The notes under the pieces are model-generated. The model saw only the letters and a list, made by a program, of their open reading frames with translations, did no database searches and was not told the DNA's origin. From an uncultured Clostridia bacterium (GTDB lineage: Bacteria; Bacillota; Clostridia; Oscillospirales; Ruminococcaceae), in assembly GCA_947383835.1 (NCBI GenBank), contig CANDEV010000006.1, positions 136,710-200,709 of the forward strand: a stretch of DNA of 64,000 bases, in the 5' to 3' direction. The position numbers and the translations under genes are program-made. Shown piece after piece: positions 43,243 through 51,950 of this stretch (the stretch's first letter is position 1; every line of letters starts with the position of its first letter).

Positions 43243-43308
43243 TTGTAGGGGCGGGAGCTCCCTGCCCGCAGCTATGTAACAACAGGACGGGAAACCCGTC
43301 CCCTACAA
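43243..43308. repeat. palindromic repeat, family A copy 2
   Basis: Left end TTGTAGGGGCGGG (43243-43255) and right end CCCGTCCCCTACAA (43295-43308) are inverted, with inner GAGCTCCCTGCCCG and CAGGACGGGAAA also pairing in part. Ends match the element at 23542-23618, although the centres differ. Confidence 0.75.
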
Positions 43309-43360
43309 ATTCGGTTATTATTTTTTGGGATTGATACAGACTGCCAGCCATGCAATTTTA

Positions 43361-43446
43361 AACGCCCCCTTTGAGGGGGCATAATAAAATAAATCTGTTT
43401 CCGCTGCTAAAGATTGGGGTATTCTCGACGCGGGGCTTTCCACGCG
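43361..43446 (-). repeat. family B repeat, copy in reverse orientation
   Basis: Read on the minus strand it shows AAAGCCCCGCGTCGAGAA, a 45-bp AT-rich spacer, then ATGCCCCCTCAAAGGGGGCG, the same order as the copies after purL and the M23 gene. Confidence 0.6.
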
Positions 43447-43492
43447 CAGGATAAATTTTTTCCTGCTTTTGCATTATTTATAGAAAAAATTG

Positions 43493-43521
43493 TTGCAGTA
43501 TCTTATTTTTTATGTTATAAT
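43493..43521 (+). promoter_or_regulatory. sigma-A promoter for ddl-murI-argS operon
   Basis: TTGCAG (43493-43498), 17-bp spacer, TATAAT (43516-43521); about 100 nt of leader precede the ddl ATG. Confidence 0.75.
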
Positions 43522-43623
43522 AATTTTATATAGCATTTTTTCAGATAAATTTTTTATACTGTATTTCGGAGCGCACAATACTGCCCTGCTCCGAAAGATC
43601 AATATCAGGTTAGGAGCTTTTTT

Positions 43624-44682
43624 ATGTCAAAAATCAAGGTTGCCGTTTTATTCGGCGGAATTTCAAACGAGCATGATATTTCTTTGATATCGGCGGCTAA
43701 TATTATCAACGCTATACCCTCCGATAAATATGAGGTGATCCCCATAGGAATTACCAAAAAGGGCAGGTGGCTCTACTACCCGGGGGACATTTCTCAAATA
43801 TCCTCGGGGCTTTGGGAGTCCAACCCTGACTGCGTTCCTGCGGTAATTCTGCCCGACCCTATGTATAAGGGTGTGCTGAAGATGTCTGAGGACAGCTATT
43901 CCATTACAAAAATCGACGTTGTTTTCCCTGCCCTCCACGGTCAGAACGGTGAGGACGGTGTTATACAGGGTCTTTTAAAGCTTTCGGGAATCCCGTATGT
44001 CGGCTGTGATATTATTTCCTCGGCAAACTGCATGGACAAGGTTTTTACACACACTCTTCTTGAAGCTAACGGTGTGAACATGGCAAGGTGGAAGAGCGTT
44101 ACCACAGCCGACCTTAACAAGCTTGACGAGATATGCGAGGATATTGCGGCGGAGCTTGATTACCCGTTATTTGTAAAACCCGCAAACAGCGGTTCTTCCG
44201 TGGGAGTAAACAAGGCAAGCTCCTTTGAGGAACTGAAAAACGCGGTGAAATTCGCTTTCAGCCACGACAAAAAGGCGGTTGTAGAGGAGTACATAAAGGG
44301 CAGAGAGCTTGAATGTGCGGTTTTCGGAAAGGAAAGTCCATTTGCCTCCGACGTTGGAGAGATAAAGTCCTGCAATGAATTTTATGACTATGACGCAAAA
44401 TACATACTTGGCACTTCGGGATTATCAATTCCTGCGGAGATACCCGAAGCTGCTTCAAAGGAGATAAGAGAGACTGCGGTCAAGGCTTTCAAGGCTATGG
44501 GCTGCTCAGGACTTTCGAGGGTGGACTTCTTCCTTAAAGAGGACGGAACGGTCATTCTTAACGAGATAAACACTCTCCCCGGCTTTACTCAAATAAGTAT
44601 GTACCCCAAGCTTATGGAGCACATGGGCATATCACAGCCTGAGCTTGTTGATAAGCTTATTATGCTTGCAATTGAGGGATAA
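43624..44682 (+). CDS. ddl: D-alanine--D-alanine ligase
   Basis: ATP-grasp ligase (352 aa) joining two D-Ala for peptidoglycan. The N terminus has VLFGGISNEHDISLISA. Central motifs are FPALHGQNGEDGVIQGLLKLSGIPYVGCD, KPANSGSSVGVNK and VEEYIKGRELECAVFG. The C-terminal metal site has SRVDFFLKEDG and LNEINTLPGFTQISMYPKLMEH. The length and loop are slightly longer than E. coli DdlB, as in Firmicutes. Whether it could be a Van-type D-Ala-D-Lac ligase was considered; no vanH/vanX genes are nearby. It heads a cell-wall cluster with murI. Confidence 0.94.
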   Translation: MSKIKVAVLFGGISNEHDISLISAANIINAIPSDKYEVIPIGITKKGRWLYYPGDISQISSGLWESNPDCVPAVILPDPMYKGVLKMSEDSYSITKIDVVFPALHGQNGEDGVIQGLLKLSGIPYVGCDIISSANCMDKVFTHTLLEANGVNMARWKSVTTADLNKLDEICEDIAAELDYPLFVKPANSGSSVGVNKASSFEELKNAVKFAFSHDKKAVVEEYIKGRELECAVFGKESPFASDVGEIKSCNEFYDYDAKYILGTSGLSIPAEIPEAASKEIRETAVKAFKAMGCSGLSRVDFFLKEDGTVILNEINTLPGFTQISMYPKLMEHMGISQPELVDKLIMLAIEG

Positions 44683-44727
44683 ACCCTAAATATTACATAA
44701 TCTCTTATTTCTAATACGGAGGTTCTT

Positions 44728-45558
44728 ATGAACAATAATGCTATAGGCGTGTTTGATTCGGGTCTTGGCGGACTTACCTGCCTTAAAGAGCTTAACAAGC
44801 TTATCCCGAACGAAAACGTGATATATTTCGGCGATACGGCGAGGGTCCCTTACGGAACGCGGAGCCGCGAGACTATTCTCGAATACGCGGCGCAGGACAT
44901 TTCCCTCTTGAAAAGTAAGGGAGTGAAGCTTATCATCGCCGCATGCGGGACGGTATCGTCTGTTCTCGGGAGCAGCAAGACCTCCGACGGGGACGTACCG
45001 TTTACCGGAGTTCTGCTCCCTGCGGCGCAGGCTGCCTGCGGACTTACAAGGAACGGCAGAGTTGGCGTTATCGGTACGGAGGCTACAATAAAGTCCGGAG
45101 CATACGGCAAGGCTGTGCGCTCTATACGTCCCGATATTTCGGTTATCGGAAATTCCTGTCCGCTGTTTGTACCTTTGGTGGAGAACGGCTATACCGACAG
45201 GGATAATCCCGTTACAAAGCTTGTTGTTGAGCAGTACCTTGCCCCAATAAAAAGGGAGGGCGTGGACACGCTGATACTGGGCTGTACTCACTATCCTATA
45301 ATAAAGGAAGCTATTGCGGACTATATGGGCAATTCCGTCAAAATAATTTCATCGGGTGAAGAAGCGGCTAAATTCGCTTATAATATGCTTACGGCAAAGG
45401 ATATGCTGACAAGCCGTGAGGAAACGGGCACAAACACCTACTACACTTCTGACAGCACGGAGCTTTTTGAGGAAAATGCGAGAGCTTTCCTTGGCAATGA
45501 GATGATAAACGGCGACGTACACAAGGTCGCTGTAGACGAGATCGCTTTAAAAAAATAA
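44728..45558 (+). CDS. murI: glutamate racemase
   Basis: Makes D-glutamate for peptidoglycan (276 aa). Motifs: GVFDSGLGGLT, FGDTARVPYG, first catalytic Cys73 in IAACGTVSS, second Cys186 in LGCTHYPII. In most MurI proteins the first motif is CNT; here the substrate-binding Asn position is Gly74. The rest is canonical, so activity is likely. ATG 44728 follows GGAGG. It is downstream of ddl (45-nt gap) and upstream of the DUF1934 gene, consistent with co-expression of D-amino-acid supply. Confidence 0.92.
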   Translation: MNNNAIGVFDSGLGGLTCLKELNKLIPNENVIYFGDTARVPYGTRSRETILEYAAQDISLLKSKGVKLIIAACGTVSSVLGSSKTSDGDVPFTGVLLPAAQAACGLTRNGRVGVIGTEATIKSGAYGKAVRSIRPDISVIGNSCPLFVPLVENGYTDRDNPVTKLVVEQYLAPIKREGVDTLILGCTHYPIIKEAIADYMGNSVKIISSGEEAAKFAYNMLTAKDMLTSREETGTNTYYTSDSTELFEENARAFLGNEMINGDVHKVAVDEIALKK

Positions 45559-45576
45559 AAGGAGAATACTCCAAAA

Positions 45577-45993
45577 ATGGAAAAAGATGTTACAATTCAA
45601 TTGACAAGCATAAACACAATAGACAATGATTCAAGCCGTACCGATCTTACCACAGAGGGGACGTTTAAAACACTTGAAGGCGGATTTCAGCTTAAATATG
45701 AGGAATCGGAGGTCACGGGCTTTAAAGGATCGACAACCTATCTTTCGGTTTTCGGCAACAGCCTTGTTAATTTGCGGCGTATAGGCACTGCCCCCTCCGA
45801 CCTTACTATTGAGAAGGGCAAGAAGCATCACTGCCACTACGGAACTCCCTACGGGGAATTTATTATGGGAATTTATACACACGGCATTGTGAACAACATT
45901 GACGAAAACGGCGGGGAGCTGTATTTCAAATATACTGTGGACATTAATTCAAGCCATGTTTCGGACAATGAAATTTATATAACGGTAAAATAA
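45577..45993 (+). CDS. DUF1934 family beta-barrel protein (YwiB-like)
   Basis: Protein of 138 aa predicted as a small lipocalin-like beta barrel. It is mostly alternating strands (VTIQLTSINTI, GFQLKYEESEVTGF, LTIEKGKKHHCHYGT, LYFKYTVDINSS). DUF1934 genes commonly precede argS in Firmicutes, and this one does (17 nt before its likely start). The function is unknown. ATG 45577 follows AAAGGAG. Confidence 0.85.
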   Translation: MEKDVTIQLTSINTIDNDSSRTDLTTEGTFKTLEGGFQLKYEESEVTGFKGSTTYLSVFGNSLVNLRRIGTAPSDLTIEKGKKHHCHYGTPYGEFIMGIYTHGIVNNIDENGGELYFKYTVDINSSHVSDNEIYITVK

Positions 45994-46010
45994 TGAAAGG
46001 AAGTTTAAAG

Positions 46011-47771
46011 ATGATAAATCCAATAAAATCCGCGACCGCGGAGCTTCGTGAAATTCTTATGAGCGCGCTGGGGACTCTTGTTTCCGAGGGAAAAATAGAG
46101 GCTGTTCCCCTGCCCGCCTTCAACATTGAGATACCCCAAGATAAGTCCCACGGAGATTTTGCGACAAACGCTGCCCTTGCCTGCGCCAAGCCATTGAAGT
46201 CCGCACCGCGAAAGATAGCGGAGCTTATCTGCGGTGCGGTTATTTTGGATGGGACGTCCTTTGAAAGAGTCGAAATTGCGGGTCCCGGGTTCATTAACTT
46301 TTTCTTAGCCAAAAACTGGTTTTCCGGAGTTATTACTTCTGTACTGACAGAAAAGGAAAATTACGGAAAAACTGACACAGGCGCGGGCAAAAGCATTTTG
46401 GTGGAATTTGTTTCCGCAAACCCGACGGGTCCCATGCACATAGGCAACGCCCGCGGCGGAGCTATCGGAGACTGTCTTTCTTCGGTTCTTGAATGGGCTG
46501 GTTACAGGGTTGAAAGAGAGTTTTACGTAAACGACGCGGGAAATCAGATAGAAAAGTTCGGAAAGTCTCTTGATCTGCGTTACTGCCAGCTTTGCTCCGA
46601 TGAGGGGCAGAAGCTTGTGAATAGTATTTCCGATGCGGACGAGCTTGCGGGCGCAATATACGCGGACGCGGAAAGGTTCCCCATGCCCGAGGACGTTTAC
46701 CTCGGAACGGATATTATCGTCCACGCTAAGAATTTTTACGACATACACGGCAGCGAATACGTACAGAAGACAGAGGAGGAACGCCGCGAGGCGCTCGCTG
46801 CGTTCGCTCTGCCTAAAAATATAAAGACGCTGGAGGACGACCTTAGGCAGTACAGGATCGAATACGACAACTGGTTCAGAGAAAGCAAGCTCCACGGCAG
46901 CGGCGCGGTATCGGAAATCGTGGAGCTTCTGAAAAAAAGCGGTTACACCTATGAACAAGAGGGCGCGCTTTGGTTTAAATCCACCGAGTTCGGTGACGAC
47001 AAGGACAGAGTTCTTGTCCGCGCAAACGGTATCCCCACTTACTTTGTGCCTGATATTGCTTACCACTACAACAAGCTTGTCACAAGGGGATTTGACACAG
47101 CTATAGACATCCTCGGCGCGGATCATCACGGTTATATTCCGCGTATGAAAGCGGCTATGCAGGCTCTCGGAGTTGACCCAAACCGTCTCGACATGATAAT
47201 TATGCAGATGGTACGCCTTGTAAAAAACGGCGAGACCTACAAGCTATCGAAGCGTTCGGGCAAGGCTGTTACGCTGAAAACGCTTTTGGAGGAAGTCCCC
47301 ATTGACGCGGCAAGATTCTTCTTCAATCTTAGAGAGGCAAACTCTCACTTTGAATTTGACCTTGACCTTGCTGTGGAGCAATCCTCGAAAAACCCTGTGT
47401 ACTATGTTCAGTACGCTCACGCGAGAATTTGCTCCATAATAAGAAATCTTGAAGCGGAGGGTCATTCGGTAAAGGAGCTTTCCAAAGAGCAGCTTACCGT
47501 TTTGGAAGCTCCCGAGGAAAGAGACCTTATAAGGTACATCGCTTCCCTGCCGGGCACTATTGACACGGCGGCGAGGGATTACGACCCGTCAAAGATCACA
47601 CGCTACACCCAAGAATTGGCAACGCTGTTCCACAAATTCTATGACAAATGCCGCATAAAGGGCGCGGAGGAGGAATTGCTGTACGCACGTTTGAGCCTTT
47701 GCAAGGCGGTGCAGATCACGCTGAAAAATACTCTTGATATGCTGAAGATAGACTGTCCAGAGCGTATGTGA
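46011..47771 (+). CDS. argS: arginyl-tRNA synthetase
   Basis: Class I aminoacyl-tRNA synthetase (586 aa). The N-terminal additional domain for tRNA recognition reaches about residue 110, with DKSHGDFATNAAL. The HIGH motif is HIGN in SANPTGPMHIGNARGGAIGD, and the KMSKS-like motif is KLSKRSG in YKLSKRSGKAV. The C-terminal DALR anticodon-binding domain has YVQYAHARICSI and ends near the stop. ATG 46011 lies 9 nt after AAAGGA; the earlier ATG 45993 overlaps the previous stop. It ends the ddl-murI-DUF1934-argS run. Confidence 0.96.
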   Translation: MINPIKSATAELREILMSALGTLVSEGKIEAVPLPAFNIEIPQDKSHGDFATNAALACAKPLKSAPRKIAELICGAVILDGTSFERVEIAGPGFINFFLAKNWFSGVITSVLTEKENYGKTDTGAGKSILVEFVSANPTGPMHIGNARGGAIGDCLSSVLEWAGYRVEREFYVNDAGNQIEKFGKSLDLRYCQLCSDEGQKLVNSISDADELAGAIYADAERFPMPEDVYLGTDIIVHAKNFYDIHGSEYVQKTEEERREALAAFALPKNIKTLEDDLRQYRIEYDNWFRESKLHGSGAVSEIVELLKKSGYTYEQEGALWFKSTEFGDDKDRVLVRANGIPTYFVPDIAYHYNKLVTRGFDTAIDILGADHHGYIPRMKAAMQALGVDPNRLDMIIMQMVRLVKNGETYKLSKRSGKAVTLKTLLEEVPIDAARFFFNLREANSHFEFDLDLAVEQSSKNPVYYVQYAHARICSIIRNLEAEGHSVKELSKEQLTVLEAPEERDLIRYIASLPGTIDTAARDYDPSKITRYTQELATLFHKFYDKCRIKGAEEELLYARLSLCKAVQITLKNTLDMLKIDCPERM

Positions 47772-47858
47772 CAGGGGTCGCCTCGCAGCGGTGTTCTTCA
47801 CAGAAGTTAAATATTATAAAAGTTAAATTTACGCTGCCCCTATCAAGGGGCGTGGGAG
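47772..47858 (+). repeat. family B repeat, copy after argS (degenerate)
   Basis: Begins 1 nt after the argS stop: CAGGGGTCGCCTCGCAGCGG, then about 45 bp AT-rich spacer, then GCCCCTATCAAGGGGCGTGGG. Same order and spacing as the other copies, with mutations in the 5' hairpin. Confidence 0.6.
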
Positions 47859-47931
47859 TTTACGGTAAACCTTTTTAAAGATTTTGCAGAACTTTTAAAT
47901 TACCTTAAAAAATTTTAAAGGACGTGTAATA

Positions 47932-48762
47932 ATGTCTAAAAATAACCATTCTCTGCCGCTGACTGTTGAATGCAGCTACTGCGGCTCGGTTTTTGATTAT
48001 TCTGAACACCGCTCCTGCCCCAACTGCGCGGCGATACCCGACAAAGCGCAGATAAACGCGGCAAAGGCGGAAGCCCGCGCTGCTGCAAAAGCTGAGGCGG
48101 AGGCTAAGCTTGCGGCGGAGCTTAAACTTGCCGCGGCTAAAAATCCCACGGCTGTTCCACCAACTGGAAAGCTTATGAAAAAGCTTATAAAGCTTATCCC
48201 CGTTTGGATAGTTTTTATTTTGGCGTTCATCTGGATACCGGACATAAAAATAAGATCGGACGAGAAAAAGATCGTACAAAATCTTCAGATCATCGAAGAG
48301 CCTGAATACAAGGAGCAGCAGCTCGGCGTTCCGTTCATTTACGATAATTTTTTCGAGGTAACGGTCGATGAATTTAACATTGCGGACAGCGAGGCGGTAA
48401 ACGCTCTTCTTCCCGAGGGCTACAAGCTTTTGACGGTACATATTACTGCTTCCTCCGACGGAACGGGAGCTGTCAACGATTACTATGAGATAACTCCGTA
48501 CATATCCTTAGGAAACGTTTGCCGCGAACCTGTATCTCCAAGCTCGATGCGTTCTCTGCCCGATGTATTCGCAAGCAACTCGTTTTACTTCACATCGTCA
48601 AAATATGACACTCTTAAGGACGGCTACCTTTGCTTTATTATTGAAGAAAACACCGAAACGCTGGAGCTTTGCTTTGAAGAGACCCACATGAAAAATAAAG
48701 TCCGTCAGCTTGATCTTATACACAAGATAAAGATAGATCCGGGGGTGAATGAAAATGGCTGA
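47932..48762 (+). CDS. zinc-ribbon, coiled-coil, single-pass membrane protein
   Basis: I do not recognise a named family. The 276 aa start with a zinc ribbon (CSYCGS at about 14-19 and CPNCAA at about 30-35). An Ala/Lys/Glu-rich helix (about 40-70) that could be coiled coil leads to one membrane helix (about 85-107), then an extracellular beta-rich region of about 160 residues that resembles DUF4352-type domains only by layout. The next gene overlaps its end by 8 nt, so they are translationally coupled. Clostridial proteins of this layout are often annotated as zinc-ribbon domain-containing membrane proteins. Confidence 0.7.
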   Translation: MSKNNHSLPLTVECSYCGSVFDYSEHRSCPNCAAIPDKAQINAAKAEARAAAKAEAEAKLAAELKLAAAKNPTAVPPTGKLMKKLIKLIPVWIVFILAFIWIPDIKIRSDEKKIVQNLQIIEEPEYKEQQLGVPFIYDNFFEVTVDEFNIADSEAVNALLPEGYKLLTVHITASSDGTGAVNDYYEITPYISLGNVCREPVSPSSMRSLPDVFASNSFYFTSSKYDTLKDGYLCFIIEENTETLELCFEETHMKNKVRQLDLIHKIKIDPGVNENG

Positions 48763-49264
48763 GATCAATACCGCAGAAGGAAAAAGCTATAAGCGTTCCG
48801 TAAAAATTTTAGCTGTTTGCCTGCCGATAGCGGCATTCCTCACCGTAATGATCGTATGGGGGACAATAATAGATCATAACAACCATTTGGACTACGCCCA
48901 CTACGAAAGCTGCAAGCTTATTGACGCATCCGCCGAAAGGCAGGAGGACGGCAGCTATATTATCACGGCAAAGATAAAAAATGACAGTTCCTACCAAACA
49001 GTAATATTCAGCAACTATATAACCGCTGAATACGGCAGCGGCAACCGTCTTGAAAACCGTATGCAGGGATTTACGGAAACCGATTTTCTCAGGAGCCTTA
49101 ATTCCCCCATTATACCGTCGGGACGGACGATCGAATACAAGCTTCAGATACTTCCTCCGGAGGGCGTAAGCTCAGTAAGACTTCGTTACCGCGGCGTAGG
49201 CTATAACCGTTACACAATTACAGGTGAAGAGCCTGAAACAAGCCTTACAGTAAAACTTTCATAA
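48755..49264 (+). CDS. uncharacterised single-pass membrane protein
   Basis: Protein of 169 aa with a cytoplasmic N terminus, one membrane helix (about 17-38) and an extracellular domain of about 130 residues rich in beta strands (SYIITAKIKNDSSYQTVIFSN and a C-terminal TSLTVKL). It shares the single-helix, beta-domain layout of the upstream protein and may be its partner. ATG 48755 has GGGGGTG 9 nt upstream and is preferred to 48749. It overlaps the previous gene by 8 nt. Confidence 0.65.
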   Translation: MAEINTAEGKSYKRSVKILAVCLPIAAFLTVMIVWGTIIDHNNHLDYAHYESCKLIDASAERQEDGSYIITAKIKNDSSYQTVIFSNYITAEYGSGNRLENRMQGFTETDFLRSLNSPIIPSGRTIEYKLQILPPEGVSSVRLRYRGVGYNRYTITGEEPETSLTVKLS

Positions 49265-49324
49265 TTTCCAAATTATTTGAATAATTTCACCAAATCAGGC
49301 AAAACTATCTGCGAGGTGAAATTT

Positions 49325-50083
49325 ATGAGCAATTCAAAATTCAAAAAAATATCGGGCAAGGGTCTTGCAATTACAGGCGCGTGCGTTGTTGCCGTAGCGG
49401 CGGCGGGGGTGTACTCCTACTCAAAGCTTTCCGACAAGCTTAACGCCGAGCTTATCGGTGAAAACAGCGGTACATTGTCTGCAAAATCTTCTTCGGACAT
49501 ACTGCCCGAGGACAAGCAGTCCCCCGTAAACGTACCCAAAACAGACGTTGCCAAAACGGAGACAACGGCTGTTACCACAGAACCGCCTGCGGAAAGCGCT
49601 GCGGTTACAACAGAAAAAGTCCCCGAAGAAACCACCGGCGAGGCGGTTACGGAGACATTTATCCCGCAGGCTATGGTACGTCCGCTTAACGGGGAAATTC
49701 TCAACGAATTTTCAGACGGAGAACTTGTGAAGTCCAAGACCCTCAACGTTTGGAAGACCCACGACGGAGTTGACATTGCGGGTGCGGCGGACGAAAAGGT
49801 CAAGAGCATGACAAGCGGAACCGTTACAAAGGTTTATGAGGATCAAATGCTTGGCTCGTGTGTAATTGTCGATCATGGCGGCGGTCTGGAGGGTTACTAC
49901 TGCAACCTTAGCAAGGATATTCCGGTTGCCGAAGGTCAAAGCGTTTCCGCGGGGACTATCCTCGGCTCCGTGGGTAACACGGCGGAGGGCGAGATTAGCG
50001 AGGACTCCCACCTTCACTTTGCGGTAAAGAAAAACGGCGACTGGATAGACCCTATCGCGCTTATTTCGGGAGAAGGGTCTTGA
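49325..50083 (+). CDS. membrane-anchored M23 (LytM) peptidase, SpoIIQ-like
   Basis: Protein of 252 aa. A membrane helix (about 14-34) is followed by a Thr/Glu/Pro-rich linker (40-120). The LytM/M23 domain (about 122-250) has MVRPLNGEIL, LNVWKTHDGVDIAG (zinc ligands in HxxxD), IVDHGGGLEGYYCNL and the DSHLHFAV catalytic/zinc His pair. The zinc site looks complete, so it should be active. The order PLNGE...VWKTHDGVDIA is like SpoIIQ of sporulating Firmicutes, which joins mother-cell and forespore membranes. The assignment to SpoIIQ is inference. ATG 49325 is behind GAGGTG. Confidence 0.87.
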   Translation: MSNSKFKKISGKGLAITGACVVAVAAAGVYSYSKLSDKLNAELIGENSGTLSAKSSSDILPEDKQSPVNVPKTDVAKTETTAVTTEPPAESAAVTTEKVPEETTGEAVTETFIPQAMVRPLNGEILNEFSDGELVKSKTLNVWKTHDGVDIAGAADEKVKSMTSGTVTKVYEDQMLGSCVIVDHGGGLEGYYCNLSKDIPVAEGQSVSAGTILGSVGNTAEGEISEDSHLHFAVKKNGDWIDPIALISGEGS

Positions 50084-50172
50084 GCGGGGAACGCCCCGCG
50101 GCGAGTTTCTCCCCCACCGTTAAATGAAACACACTGTAACTGCGTTATGCCCCCTATCAAGGGGGCGGGTTA
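50082..50172 (+). repeat. family B repeat, copy after M23 gene
   Basis: Starts on the TGA of the peptidase gene: GAGCGGGGAACGCCCCGCGG then CGAG, a 45-bp AT-rich spacer, then GCCCCCTATCAAGGGGGCGGG. It is the best match to the copy after purL. Confidence 0.75.
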
Positions 50173-50205
50173 CATACTACTACTTCATATAGTTAAATTG
50201 CTCAT

Positions 50206-50248
50206 AAATAAAATAAGTCAGGAAAGTTTTTCCTGACTTGTTTTATTT
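50206..50248. terminator. bidirectional terminator before alpha/beta hydrolase stop
   Basis: AAATAAAATAAGTCAGGAAA pairs with TTTCCTGACTTGTTTTATTT around a GTT loop. It overlaps the last codons of the minus-strand hydrolase. Confidence 0.85.
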
Positions 50249-51049
50249 ATTAAGAAAATCAAGTACGCGGCTGTTAAAGTCCGCTGCTTCTTCATATGCA
50301 GAGTGTCCAAGACCGTCGTACATAAAGATTTCGCTGCCCGATATTTTTTCCGCGATTTCCTCCGAAGCCTTTCCCGTAACGACTTTATCGCATTTGCCGC
50401 CTATTATAAGGGTCGGACATTTTATTTTTTCCAACTCGTCATAGGAATTGTGGGTAATGCAAGCTTTTGCCATAATAATAAATCTTCCGAGATTCTTTGG
50501 CTTGCCAAAAATATTCATAACAGGCAGAAACAAGCGGTTTCTTTTCTGATATTTTTCAGAATAGATTTTCTCTATCATATCGGCGTAAATGCTTTTGTGA
50601 TCGCCTTTTTCTGACATTTCTATCCAGCTTCCAACAACACCTTTTACAGTATCATTCGGCTTGGATACAGTAACCGCAAGGACAAGCTTATTTACTTTTT
50701 CAGGAAAATCTATGGCGAAATACTGGGAAATCATTCCTCCCTGCGATACGCCGAGAATATCTGCCTTTTTGATACCCAGAAGTTCCATTGCCTTTGCAAT
50801 ATCGGCAGCCATATCTCTTGTGGTGCATCCGTCCGCAAGCGTATTTTTTCTGCTGAACATAAAAACTGTGTATCTGTCTGTAAAGCATTTATACATTACA
50901 GACATTGTCAGAGCCATGCCCTTGACGGTTTTAAGACCGTCCCCCAATCCAGGTATCATGATAAGATATTTACTTCCGTTTCCGAAAGATATATAATCCA
51001 TATCCGAACCGTCAAGCTTCAGACAGCCATTTTTGGCATTATTTAGCAT
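50243..51049 (-). CDS. alpha/beta hydrolase
   Basis: Serine hydrolase fold protein (268 aa). The nucleophile elbow is GVSQGG (Ser near 98), the oxyanion region MIPGLGDGLKT, an acidic residue in KCDKVVTG, and the catalytic His in DGLGHSAYEEA. The substrate is unknown; esterase or C-C hydrolase are both possible. ATG 51049 follows AAGGGGAAAAT and is preferred to the TTG at 51076. It is just downstream of the aldose epimerase gene and probably co-transcribed with it. Confidence 0.88.
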   Translation of the reverse strand: MLNNAKNGCLKLDGSDMDYISFGNGSKYLIMIPGLGDGLKTVKGMALTMSVMYKCFTDRYTVFMFSRKNTLADGCTTRDMAADIAKAMELLGIKKADILGVSQGGMISQYFAIDFPEKVNKLVLAVTVSKPNDTVKGVVGSWIEMSEKGDHKSIYADMIEKIYSEKYQKRNRLFLPVMNIFGKPKNLGRFIIMAKACITHNSYDELEKIKCPTLIIGGKCDKVVTGKASEEIAEKISGSEIFMYDGLGHSAYEEAADFNSRVLDFLNK

Positions 51050-51072
51050 ATTTTCCCCTTCTACCCTTTCTA

Positions 51073-51915
51073 TCAAAATATTTCAATTGTATAGGAAAAT
51101 GTTCCCGAGTCCCCCGCCTTAAGCCGCAGAGCATTGTTCATTTCGGTGAGTTCTTCTGTATCGTCGCAGTATACGGGGACGCTGCTCCATGGTTCAAGAC
51201 AGACAAATTTTGCCTGTTCCGTAAGAGCCTTATCCTCAAAATAGGACGACCAGACCGCTATGCAGCCCTCGTTGTCAAAGGTCAGCTTTACCTTTTCACC
51301 CTCGGACTTGCTGACAAGAGCTATCCAAGAGGAATTTGGAGAGTCCTTCATGAAAACATCGTCGGCAAAAAGCTCGTGGCTCAAATCTACCTTGTCAGCG
51401 CCGTCGGCTATGACGGTCTCCCCTCTTTTGATGTTTTCGGGCTTTTCGTACTGCACAAAATAATCGCCAAAGTCTGGTACGTTAAAAGCGGGGTGTCCGC
51501 CTATAAAATAGTAGAGCGTTTTATCGCCTGTATTTTTCACAATATAACTTACGCCCAGCCTATTCCCCTCAACCGCGTATTTTACATACAGTTCAAAATC
51601 ATAGGGATAGATTTTTTTAGTCTCATCGGTAGCTTTAAGACGGAAACCCGCCTCATTTTCCTTAGCGTACAGCACCTCAAATTCGCTGTCACGGGCAAAG
51701 CCGTGGTTGGAAAGACTGTACTCCTTACCGTCCGCCGTATATTTTTTTGAAGCCGTATTGCATATAAACGGGAACAGAATAGGCGCATGGCGTTTCCAGA
51801 CCGCGGGGTCGGCTTGCCAGAGATACTCTGTACCGTTACTTGTAATTGAACAAAGCTCCGCGCCGAAGCTGTCGATCACCGCCTTTATTTTCTCTGTTTG
51901 AATTGTTGCCTGCAT
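51073..51915 (-). CDS. aldose 1-epimerase family protein (LacX/GalM-like)
   Basis: Protein of 280 aa that would interconvert the anomers of a hexose or hexose-6-phosphate. Family features: GAELCSITSNGTEYLWQADP, PFICNTASKKYTADGKEYSLSNHGFARDSEF (catalytic His in the NHGFAR segment), and GGHPAFNVPDF. The C-terminal Glu block is CLEPWSSVPVY. It best fits the LacX-type clade. ATG 51915 is behind AGGAGGTACTCTT. The alpha/beta hydrolase follows 23 nt later. Confidence 0.9.
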   Translation of the reverse strand: MQATIQTEKIKAVIDSFGAELCSITSNGTEYLWQADPAVWKRHAPILFPFICNTASKKYTADGKEYSLSNHGFARDSEFEVLYAKENEAGFRLKATDETKKIYPYDFELYVKYAVEGNRLGVSYIVKNTGDKTLYYFIGGHPAFNVPDFGDYFVQYEKPENIKRGETVIADGADKVDLSHELFADDVFMKDSPNSSWIALVSKSEGEKVKLTFDNEGCIAVWSSYFEDKALTEQAKFVCLEPWSSVPVYCDDTEELTEMNNALRLKAGDSGTFSYTIEIF

Positions 51916-51950
51916 AAGAGTACCTCCTTGTTTTTTTTATGTATTTTTTA

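Larger units (their letters stand above)
43176..43623. other. repeat-rich intergenic region (448 bp) upstream of ddl
   Basis: Holds family A repeat copy 2, an inverted family B copy, the ddl promoter and a leader hairpin (TTTCGGAGC / GCTCCGAAA, about 43564-43597). I see no gene. Confidence 0.65.

Noticed and set aside
43490..43687. 65-aa frame across the ddl leader
   Set aside because: Overlaps the promoter, leader hairpin and ddl start; no ribosome site.
43624..44682. vancomycin-resistance D-Ala-D-Lac ligase
   Set aside because: Neighbours are murI, DUF1934 and argS; there is no vanH, vanX or vanRS, so a housekeeping Ddl is the simpler reading.
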